Assembly: GCA_035557475.1 (NCBI GenBank)
Contig: DATMDV010000341.1
Span: 1-7,419, forward strand
DNA: 7,419 nt
From: JALOLG01 sp035557475
GTDB taxonomy: Bacteria; Actinomycetota; Acidimicrobiia; Acidimicrobiales; Ilumatobacteraceae
Reading direction: 5' to 3'
Of this stretch, positions 1-4,304 are shown one piece after another. Position 1 is the first letter of the stretch. Each line of letters starts with the position of its first letter. Under the pieces are notes generated by a model. It did not search any database. It was not told where the DNA came from and was given only the letters and a program-made list of their open reading frames with translations. The position numbers were made by a program, and so were the translations under genes.

Positions 1-66
1 TGGCCACCGGTCGTCGAGCCGACAGGCCCGGCGCCCACAGAATCCCGCTTACAGGCCGACTCACCA
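1..66 (+). ncRNA. rnpB: RNase P RNA, 3' end (partial)
   Basis: This is the catalytic RNA of ribonuclease P, which trims the 5' leader from precursor tRNAs. Only the 3' end is in the window. Bases 31-45 read ACAGAATCCCGCTTA and are followed directly by CAGGCCGACTC. This is the arrangement of the conserved 3' strand of helix P4 and the start of the P1 3' strand in bacterial type A RNase P RNA. The TGGCCACC at the window start sits where the family has its conserved block (E. coli AUGACUGUCC) before that P4 strand. One oddity is CCCGCTT where many bacteria have CCGGCTT. It would need a matching change in the 5' P4 strand, which lies outside the window. The exact 3' end is uncertain and could fall anywhere from about 57 to 75. 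The identification rests on remembered consensus, not a covariance search. Confidence 0.72.
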
Positions 67-172
67 CCGCAACCAACGTGTCCAGGGGATTCACACCCCA
101 GTCAGCTGGCACCCCACCGATTCCGGGCGCGAGGGCCTCGATGACTTCGCGGATCTCGTCGTCGGTGGGCAT
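1..172 (-). CDS. Hypothetical protein, N-terminal part (runs off the window)
   Basis: An ATG at 170-172 opens a frame with no stop before the window edge (57 codons seen). The product starts MPTDDEIREVIEALAPGIGG and I do not recognise the family. Its first 16 codons nearly all end in G or C, as expected of real coding sequence here. The bias weakens beyond about residue 18. A TANNNT box (TACGGT, 180-185) lies 7 bases upstream of the ATG and there is no Shine-Dalgarno sequence, which fits a leaderless mRNA. The problem is that the last 22 or so visible codons lie antisense to the rnpB 3' end. A gene continuing through rnpB would be unusual. It could be a short gene with a frameshift or a degraded 3' end, or a chance frame. 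Confidence 0.35.
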   Translation of the reverse strand, partial: MPTDDEIREVIEALAPGIGGVPADWGVNPLDTLVAVVSRPVSGILWAPGLSARRPVA

Positions 173-179
173 GCACGCG

Positions 180-185
180 ACCGTA
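180..185 (-). promoter_or_regulatory. Putative -10 box (TACGGT) for the gene starting at 172
   Basis: TACGGT fits the actinobacterial -10 consensus TANNNT. Counting 7 bases on from its last T puts transcription start at 173, one base before the ATG. I see no convincing -35 hexamer. Confidence 0.4.
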
Positions 186-234
186 GACGCGGAACGCCCG
201 CAACATGACGGAGCGGACGGCGACGGTGGGCGAA

Positions 235-468
235 CTAGATCGTGCGCCGTTCGACCACTTCGGCGGCGACAGTGTCGAGGGTTTCCCCGCGTAACGAAGC
301 GATCGACTCCAGCCATAACGTCGCTCCGCCCGCGTCTACATCGAGCAGTTCCATCAGCACGCCTTGCGCCTGCCAGATGGTGACGACGGTGGTGAACACG
401 TTCACTGTGCCGCGAGCAGTACCCACGCGGTGTCGTTCCAACCCCCGACGCGACACCGCCCGCCCCAC
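235..468 (-). CDS. Stand-alone ANTAR-domain-like protein (putative RNA-binding antiterminator)
   Basis: ANTAR domains (named after AmiR and NasR) are small three-helix modules that bind nascent RNA hairpins and prevent transcription termination. Residues 31-72 of this 77-residue frame line up without gaps with the usual ANTAR core. QAQGVLME (33-40) matches the QAKGILME helix, VDAGGA (44-49) matches the (I/V)DADEA turn, and TLDTVAAEVV (63-72) matches the KLRDVAAEVV last helix. No GAF, PAS or receiver domain precedes it, although ANTAR domains usually sit C-terminal to one. The start is uncertain. GTG at 466-468 is the longest reasonable choice but lies in the loop of an 11-bp hairpin. GTG at 403-405 would give 56 residues, just the domain. 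Neither has a Shine-Dalgarno sequence. It may be a true minimal ANTAR protein or the remnant of a GAF-ANTAR gene. The TAG stop is at 235-237. Confidence 0.55.
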   Translation of the reverse strand: MGRAVSRRGLERHRVGTARGTVNVFTTVVTIWQAQGVLMELLDVDAGGATLWLESIASLRGETLDTVAAEVVERRTI

Positions 469-493
469 AGAGGAGTGCAGACGGGCGGGCGGT
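455..493 (-). terminator. Strong GC-rich hairpin, possible terminator or attenuator
   Basis: ACCGCCCGCCC (455-465) and GGGCGGGCGGT (483-493) form a perfect 11-bp inverted repeat with a 17-base loop. It lies downstream of the 592-831 gene and over the upstream edge of the ANTAR-like gene. No T-run follows on either strand, but actinobacterial terminators often lack one. It could end the upstream transcript or control entry into the ANTAR-like gene. The loop is not the six-base type described for known ANTAR targets. Confidence 0.45.
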
Positions 494-591
494 ATATCGC
501 AGCGGTCGACAACAAGTCTGTCACCGCGTCGGTCAGAACGCCACCGATATCACCCGTTGCGTGTGATGCCCGCAGGACGCTGGTCGGTTCG

Positions 592-831
592 CTACTCGGC
601 TTCGTGCTGGCGGGCCTCTTCGAGGGTCCGCTCCCGCGCCGCGGCGATGGCATCGGCGATCGCATCACCGTTGCGCAGGCGATCCAGCACGTGCTCGGCG
701 AACGGTGGCTCGAGATCGATCGTCTTGCCCCACGACACGATCTCGACCAATGTCTCGCCGTATCCGGTCAGATCGATGTCGTTCTCCTCGGCATACCTGG
801 CGAGGTCGGCGGCGCTGTTCAGGTTCGTCAT
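592..831 (-). CDS. Hypothetical small acidic helical protein
   Basis: The frame runs from ATG at 829-831 to TAG at 592-594 and encodes 79 residues beginning MTNLNSAADLARYAEEN. I do not recognise the family. The protein is rich in Ala, Glu and Asp, with no membrane segment, signal peptide or cysteine. Residues 51-79 look like one long charged helix (RLRNGDAIADAIAAARER onwards). An in-frame TTG 23 codons upstream is possible, but the ATG is favoured. A TANNNT box (TACCGT, 838-843) ends exactly 6 bases before it, which places the predicted mRNA start on the A of the ATG, and there is no Shine-Dalgarno sequence. The gene stands alone between a 15-bp terminator-like hairpin upstream and an 11-bp hairpin downstream, so it is probably monocistronic. 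The function cannot be inferred. Confidence 0.6.
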   Translation of the reverse strand: MTNLNSAADLARYAEENDIDLTGYGETLVEIVSWGKTIDLEPPFAEHVLDRLRNGDAIADAIAAARERTLEEARQHEAE

Positions 832-837
832 CGCGAG

Positions 838-843
838 ACGGTA
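838..843 (-). promoter_or_regulatory. Putative -10 box (TACCGT), leaderless start at 831
   Basis: TACCGT followed by six bases and then ATG is the textbook spacing for transcription starting on the first base of the start codon. A GAGTCA sequence 17 bases upstream matches 3 of 6 bases of a TTGACA -35 hexamer. Confidence 0.5.
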
Positions 844-943
844 CCCACGCAACGTTTGGATGACTCGCGCGATCCCCCAGCAGCCCAGACGGCTCGACAA
901 CGCGTGTTTGAACCAGCTGTTGCGTGGGAAATCGAAGGTCCAG

Positions 944-987
944 CGGGCGGTCCGGCCGCACCCCGCCCGCCACGGCCGGACCGCCCG
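944..987 (-). terminator. Intrinsic terminator-like hairpin downstream of the coiled-coil gene
   Basis: CGGGCGGTCCGGCCG (944-958) and CGGCCGGACCGCCCG (973-987) are perfect 15-bp inverted complements separated by a 14-base loop. The structure begins about 38 bases past the stop of the 1025-1279 gene. On the minus strand it is followed by a moderately T-rich stretch (CCTTCGATTTCCC). It very likely ends that transcript and insulates the next promoter. Confidence 0.7.
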
Positions 988-1024
988 TCGATCATGCTCG
1001 GTGGGCCTCGGCGGGCCGGCGACG

Positions 1025-1279
1025 TCAGGAGTGTTCGGCCGACTCGTTGTCGTTCTGGAGTTCCTTCAATTTCGCTGCCAGCTGGTCGTTCTCCGCCCGG
1101 AGTGCCAGGGTCGTGGCCTGCAGCGACGCTTCGTACTCGGATGCGACGCGGACCATCTCCGACCTGATCCACTCGATCTCTTCCGGCGTCCTCGCATCCT
1201 TCAACTGGTCGACGAGACGATGCACTGCCTCTCGATGGCGCAACGCCTGGGCGAGCCGCTCGGTGTTGTCGTCGGGCAC
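1025..1279 (-). CDS. Hypothetical small coiled-coil protein
   Basis: This 84-residue acidic protein starts at GTG (1277-1279) and begins MPDDNTERLAQALRHREAV. A perfect AGGAGG (1289-1294 on the opposite strand) lies 9 bases upstream and fixes the start. It is the best Shine-Dalgarno site in the window. Nearly the whole chain is predicted helical. Residues 47-76 (ASEYE onwards, through LRAENDQLAAKLKELQ) carry heptad spacing typical of a short parallel coiled coil, with a TPEEIEW helix cap near 31-37. There are no cysteines, signal peptide or membrane segment. It could dimerise or act as an adaptor, but I recognise no family. A strong hairpin follows the stop, and a -10-like box (1318-1323) lies upstream, so it is probably transcribed alone. 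Confidence 0.72.
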   Translation of the reverse strand: MPDDNTERLAQALRHREAVHRLVDQLKDARTPEEIEWIRSEMVRVASEYEASLQATTLALRAENDQLAAKLKELQNDNESAEHS

Positions 1280-1288
1280 GACCGTCGT

Positions 1289-1294
1289 CCTCCT
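1289..1294 (-). promoter_or_regulatory. Ribosome binding site AGGAGG
   Basis: This is a perfect anti-16S complement 9 bases before the GTG at 1277-1279. It decides the start of the coiled-coil gene, which would otherwise look longer. Confidence 0.75.
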
Positions 1295-1317
1295 GTGTCG
1301 GCCGCCCGCGGCCAAAG

Positions 1318-1323
1318 AACGTA
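1318..1323 (-). promoter_or_regulatory. Putative -10 box (TACGTT) for the coiled-coil gene
   Basis: TACGTT fits TANNNT and would start transcription near 1311, giving a leader of about 32 bases that contains the AGGAGG site. No clear -35 is visible. Two short palindromes lie around it: GGCCGC/GCGGCC (1300-1313) and CCCGCG-GTA-CGCGGG (1338-1352). The second could be an operator or simply a GC-rich hairpin. Confidence 0.35.
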
Positions 1324-1337
1324 GGCCGCATCTCGAG

Positions 1338-1352
1338 CCCGCGGTACGCGGG
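1338..1352. repeat. Short inverted repeat CCCGCG-GTA-CGCGGG
   Basis: This is a perfect 6-bp palindrome with a 3-base centre, just upstream of the putative promoter of the coiled-coil gene. It lies in the gene-poor stretch 1280-1499. Apart from this repeat, the promoter elements and another palindrome at 1300-1313, I see nothing supportable there. It could be an operator half-site pair or a minor hairpin. Confidence 0.3.
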
Positions 1353-1499
1353 TGCAGGATTTGGCACGTGAAATGGCTCGGCCCGTCGGCTCGTGTCGAT
1401 GACAACCAAATACCGCCGTCGCGCGCATGACAGTCTGCGCACGCTGCTCAAGCTGGACGGCGGGGTGCCGATGAGACGACAAGACCTCGGGAGGGCCGC

Positions 1500-1640
1500 A
1501 TGCGCGAACTACCTCGGCCGCCAGCGTTGCCACGATTTCTGACAATGACGAACGAAGGGATCGATCGCCTCTTGGCGGACATCGCGAGACCGGCCCGGAG
1601 CCTCGTCGACGTCGCCCGCCAGTCGACTCGTCCAGGCTGA
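1500..1640 (+). CDS. Possible small protein, 46 residues
   Basis: ATG at 1500-1502 is preceded by GGGAGG (1489-1494) with a 5-base spacer, a good Shine-Dalgarno site. The frame ends with TGA at 1638-1640. An internal ATG at 1545 would give 31 residues (MTNEGIDRLLADIARPARSL onwards). The first 15 residues are Pro-rich. The rest could form an amphipathic helix in which Leu, Ile and Val alternate with Arg and Asp. About four-fifths of the codons from 1545 on end in G or C, which is compatible with coding. It is the only supportable plus-strand protein frame here. It converges on the minus-strand gene ending at 1645, with only 4 bases between the stops. I do not recognise it, and no promoter is evident. 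Confidence 0.35.
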   Translation: MRELPRPPALPRFLTMTNEGIDRLLADIARPARSLVDVARQSTRPG

Positions 1641-1644
1641 CGTT

Positions 1645-3156
1645 TCAGGCCGGGCGGGCGCTCAACGCCCAGTCACCGACGGCGTCGATGATCACGATGC
1701 CTGGTCCGGCCTGCATGGTCGTCGACCCAGAGATCGGGCCGATCTCGTTGACCAGCAGGTCGAACCCTGACTCACGGTGGTACCGCACGATGAAGTTCGA
1801 ACTCCCCGCGTTCGTGTAGTCGAGCACCGACGCCGCCCCCTCGAACCGCAACACGTCCGCACCAACACCGGTGATGAAGTCGGCCTGCCACAGGCGAGCC
1901 TCCTCGACCGGCTTGATGTCGATCACCCATTGGCCGTCGGCATCGACCCGCAGGTATCTCGGCACCACCTCACCCTCGAACCCGAGACCGTACGTACCGG
2001 TGACCGCGCCGACAGTGCTCTCGAGGAGGACGATCAGGTTGAGTTCCTGGTCGAGCGTGCTCAGCTCGAAGTCAGCGACGCCGTTGTGGCTGACCACCAT
2101 GATCTTGCGGGCGATGTCGACACCGGCGAGATCGATCACGTCGTTGCCAACGCCGCTCAACCGTGTGGTGCCGGGCGCGGGGGGAACGTCCGTCGACGGC
2201 GTCGCAACGGGCACCGTCGTCGCCGTCGTCGGTTCAGTCGGCGCGGTTGGTGCGATCGTGGCCGGCACGGGGTTGGTCGGGATCGTCGTCGCCGTGTCGG
2301 GCGCGGCACTCCCGGGCACGACCGGCGTCGTGACCGAAACTGCCGGCGTGGTCAGCGTCGTCGCCGAGGCGGGCGGTTCGCTGGCTGCCGGCGTCGCTCC
2401 GCCGGGCTCCACGATCGAGGTCTGGGTCGCGAGGGTCGGGGTCGACAGCACCGTGTCGGCGTCGTCGTCGTCGTCACCGACGAAGGTGCGGATGGCGACG
2501 ACGCAGGACGCGCCGAGCACGACCGCGACGAGCCCGACGAGAAACCGCCGAGGTCCGCTCGGCGCGGCCCGTTCCGGCTTGACCGGTTGGCGCAGGGTCC
2601 GTGGACTGGTTCGTGTGCGCGGCGGTACCGACACGGCGGGCGGGAGCCACCTGTCGAGCGGCTCGGCGGGGGCAAGGACGCCTGGCCGCGGCTCGGCCAC
2701 GACATCGGGGCTCGGCGCGGTCGCCTCGTGCGGTGTCGTGGTCTCGAGCAGGGTCGCGGGCGGCGCCTGCGCGACGACCACCGGCACGACCACCTCCTGC
2801 GGCGCCGGCTCGGGCAACACCGAGAACTCGACCAGTTCGTCGGGGGCCGGGCCGCGCAACAACGACGGCGCCACCAACTCCTGCGGCCCCGGCTCGGGCA
2901 ACACCGAGAACGGTACCGGCGATGTCGGCGGCGGATCAGTGAGTCGCGAACCCTCACCGGACTTTCGCTCACCATTCGTGGTCGACGGCTCGGCGTGCTG
3001 CGCTTCGGAGAGTTCAGGTAGCGGCGGCAGGCGGACGCCCGGCGGCGGAAGGGCGCGAACCCCGTCGCCGGGTGTCTGCGATATCGACCCCGGCACACAC
3101 GCGATCGTACCCGTGGGGGTCGCGCGAGATCGGGCAACGGGCGACAGTAGCCGCAC
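1645..3156 (-). CDS. Membrane-anchored protein with Pro-rich cytoplasmic part and duplicated extracytoplasmic domain
   Basis: The frame encodes 503 residues from GTG 3154-3156. GTG 3094-3096 is a serious alternative (483 residues). It has a TANNNT box 7 bases upstream, and the 20 residues it drops use several rare codons. Neither start has a Shine-Dalgarno sequence. The layout is: a Pro-rich segment (about 1-202) with two 28-residue repeats (83-110 and 111-138, each starting FSVLPEP); one membrane helix (about 205-222) preceded by basic residues, implying N-in/C-out topology; an Asp cluster (228-233); a Ser/Thr/Pro linker (235-330); and a C-terminal region of two related units (about 333-417 and 428-503). 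Each unit carries a (S/T)GVGxDV motif and ends with a D-A-x-G-x-W strand, which suggests beta-rich folds. I cannot name the domain. The gene follows the phosphatase after 21 bases and closes the PBP cluster, so an envelope or binding role is an inference. Confidence 0.72.
   Translation of the reverse strand: MRLLSPVARSRATPTGTIACVPGSISQTPGDGVRALPPPGVRLPPLPELSEAQHAEPSTTNGERKSGEGSRLTDPPPTSPVPFSVLPEPGPQELVAPSLLRGPAPDELVEFSVLPEPAPQEVVVPVVVAQAPPATLLETTTPHEATAPSPDVVAEPRPGVLAPAEPLDRWLPPAVSVPPRTRTSPRTLRQPVKPERAAPSGPRRFLVGLVAVVLGASCVVAIRTFVGDDDDDADTVLSTPTLATQTSIVEPGGATPAASEPPASATTLTTPAVSVTTPVVPGSAAPDTATTIPTNPVPATIAPTAPTEPTTATTVPVATPSTDVPPAPGTTRLSGVGNDVIDLAGVDIARKIMVVSHNGVADFELSTLDQELNLIVLLESTVGAVTGTYGLGFEGEVVPRYLRVDADGQWVIDIKPVEEARLWQADFITGVGADVLRFEGAASVLDYTNAGSSNFIVRYHRESGFDLLVNEIGPISGSTTMQAGPGIVIIDAVGDWALSARPA
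1648..2160 (-). repeat. Tandem domain duplication within the membrane-anchored protein
   Basis: Unit 1 (residues about 333-417) and unit 2 (about 428-503) share motifs in the same order. SGVGNDVIDL matches TGVGADVLRF, VSHNGVADFELS matches YTNAGSSNFIVR, NLIVLLESTVGAVTG matches DLLVNEIGPISG, and RVDADGQWVIDIKP matches IIDAVGDWALSARP. They are diverged at the DNA level, so the duplication is old. Confidence 0.55.
2743..2910 (-). repeat. Two 84-bp in-frame repeats in the Pro-rich region
   Basis: Bases 2794-2827 and 2878-2911 are 34-base direct repeats with one mismatch (G at 2804 against C at 2888), offset by exactly 84 bases or 28 codons. At protein level the similarity covers the full 28 residues, with both copies beginning FSVLPEP and ending (V/L)E. 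It is a recent in-frame duplication within low-complexity coding sequence. Confidence 0.7.
3104..3109 (-). promoter_or_regulatory. Putative -10 box (TACGAT) inside the 5' end of the membrane-anchored protein gene
   Basis: TACGAT fits TANNNT and ends 7 bases before the GTG at 3094-3096. If used, it gives an almost leaderless mRNA and favours the shorter protein. No good -35 is seen. Confidence 0.35.
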
Positions 3157-3177
3157 CGATCACGTCGATTACCACGG

Positions 3178-3756
3178 TCAGCACATCGGCGTGAGCGGTG
3201 CGCGTTCGTTGAACGAGAACAGCACGGGACCCTGGGCGCGAATCTCGATCCGGCACACCGCGGCGTGCGACAAGTGCGTACGCCAGGCGATGCCGAAGTC
3301 GACGCCGAGTGCCCACGCGACCGCCGACTTCATCGGCGACACGTGGCTCACGACGACGATGTCCTGATCGCCGATGCGCTCGACGAGCTCGGCACACGCG
3401 TGCCGGACGCGCACGTCGACGGCGGCCGCCGACTCGCCCCCCTCCGGCACGAAGTCGGCGTCGGTGCGCCAGGAGTTCCATACCTCGGCGGGCACGTCGC
3501 CGTGCAACATCCCCTCGTACTCCCCGTAGGCGATCTCGATCCAGCGTTCGTCGAGGTTGACCGGTCGACCGAACGCTTCGGCCGTCTGACGAGCACGGAG
3601 CAGCGGGCTCGAGATCACCTCGTCGACGGGTCCCACGTGCGCGGCAACGGCAAGCGCCTGGCGGTGTCCCAGATCGTCCAGCGGCTGGTCGAGTCGGCCC
3701 TGCAGCTGACCGGCGGCGTTGGCCGCGGTACGGCCGTGCCGGACGAGGATCAACAT
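3178..3756 (-). CDS. Histidine phosphatase superfamily protein (phosphoglycerate mutase/acid phosphatase type)
   Basis: These 192-residue enzymes remove phosphate through a phosphohistidine intermediate and are usually cytoplasmic. The start MLILVRHGRT carries the RHG motif, with H7 as the predicted nucleophile. R54 lies in SSPLLRARQTA, E74 sits where the acid/base glutamate is expected, PEGGES lies at 104-109, and the second active-site histidine is H138 in VVSHVSPMK. All core residues are present. The SHVSPMK signature resembles the C-terminal phosphatase half of actinobacterial RNase HI-phosphatase fusions such as Mycobacterium tuberculosis Rv2228c, but no RNase H domain is attached. The substrate is unknown; alpha-ribazole phosphate and phosphosugars are options in this family. 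ATG 3754-3756 is chosen because the family begins just before RHG. GTG 3772-3774, six codons upstream, is possible. A 14-bp tandem duplication separates it from the preceding gene. Confidence 0.88.
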   Translation of the reverse strand: MLILVRHGRTAANAAGQLQGRLDQPLDDLGHRQALAVAAHVGPVDEVISSPLLRARQTAEAFGRPVNLDERWIEIAYGEYEGMLHGDVPAEVWNSWRTDADFVPEGGESAAAVDVRVRHACAELVERIGDQDIVVVSHVSPMKSAVAWALGVDFGIAWRTHLSHAAVCRIEIRAQGPVLFSFNERAPLTPMC

Positions 3757-3766
3757 GGATGCCCAG

Positions 3767-3794
3767 TGAATCACACGCGGTGAATCACACGCGG
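3767..3794. repeat. Perfect 14-bp tandem duplication at a gene junction
   Basis: TGAATCACACGCGG occurs twice back to back (3767-3780 and 3781-3794). On the minus strand each copy contains GTGTGATT. The first copy in transcription order supplies the TGA stop of the membrane protein. The second supplies the alternative GTG start of the phosphatase. With a single copy, stop and start would overlap as GTGA, the usual coupled arrangement. Confidence 0.9.
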
Positions 3795-4285
3795 CGGGTC
3801 GGGGTTCGCGGCGCGTCGAACACGAGCTGACCGGTGCGCCAGGCGTGGCGCCGTCGTTCGGGATCCGACAACCCGGCGGTTCGCACGACCCACACGAGGA
3901 ACGCGAGGCCGGCCAACTCGAGCGGGACGTTCCACCAGCCGCGGCCAGCGATCGGCAGGCGGGCGTCGTCGAACCCACCGCTGAAGGGCCACCAGAACGT
4001 CGACGTGTCGGTCCATGCCCCGGTGTAGACGAGATGCAACAGCGTCCCCAGCGGCAGTCCGAGCAACGTGCGGCGCAGCGGCCGACGCCCGACCGTTGCC
4101 AGCATCACCACGACCAGCAAGCCGACGCTGAACGAGAGGCTGTGCAACATCCGTGCACCGCCGAACCAGACGTCGACCGCGGGTGGCGCGACCGACCCCA
4201 CCACGAGCAAGCGATAGTCGAACCGTGGGTCGCGGAACACCAACCAGATCGTCACGACCGCCGTCCCGACGAACCACAGCAGCAC
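3785..4285 (-). CDS. Small multi-pass membrane protein, possibly YdjM/DUF457-like
   Basis: The frame encodes 166 residues from GTG 4283-4285, 19 bases after the zinc-ribbon stop. A GGCGGA stretch lies just upstream. Hydrophobic segments at about 2-17, 26-41, 49-64, 73-89 and 122-137 suggest four or five membrane helices and a charged cytoplasmic C-tail (139-166). The segment with D38, LHSL (47-50) and LHLVYTGAW (83-91) recalls the membrane-bound putative metal-dependent hydrolase family (YdjM, DUF457), which has conserved HSL and HxxxD motifs. Here the acidic residue after the second histidine is missing (HLVYT), so catalysis is doubtful. The aromatic FWWPF loop (97-101) is distinctive. It sits between the zinc-ribbon and phosphatase genes in one apparent operon. 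Membrane location is near certain, the family assignment tentative. Confidence 0.7.
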   Translation of the reverse strand: MLLWFVGTAVVTIWLVFRDPRFDYRLLVVGSVAPPAVDVWFGGARMLHSLSFSVGLLVVVMLATVGRRPLRRTLLGLPLGTLLHLVYTGAWTDTSTFWWPFSGGFDDARLPIAGRGWWNVPLELAGLAFLVWVVRTAGLSDPERRRHAWRTGQLVFDAPRTPTRRV

Positions 4286-4304
4286 CCGTCCGCCCGTCCT
4301 GCGA

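Noticed and set aside
402..560. Minus-strand frame ending VLLAAQ just before the ANTAR-like gene, as the missing GAF half
   Set aside because: The sequence has no GAF-like pattern and no start signal, so I do not call it a gene. Only the GTGA overlap is noted.
242..1324. A 360-codon plus-strand frame across the small-gene region
   Set aside because: Arg/Ser-rich, uneven product opposite three better-supported minus-strand genes and across two strong hairpins. No ribosome binding site.
1201..1545. Minus-strand frame upstream of the coiled-coil gene
   Set aside because: TTG start, poor third-position bias, and it overlaps the GTG and AGGAGG of the coiled-coil gene.
1593..1660. Bulged inverted repeats (AGCCT/AGGCT, GTCGAC pair, GCCCGCC/GGCGGGC) as a bidirectional terminator between the convergent stops
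   Set aside because: Stems are short, interrupted or have long loops, and there is no T-run. Too weak to annotate.
1871..3367. A 498-codon plus-strand frame opposite the membrane-anchored protein and the phosphatase start
   Set aside because: Low-complexity Ser/Gly/Thr/Val product spanning two genes on the other strand. It mirrors the Ser/Thr/Pro linker and has no start signals.
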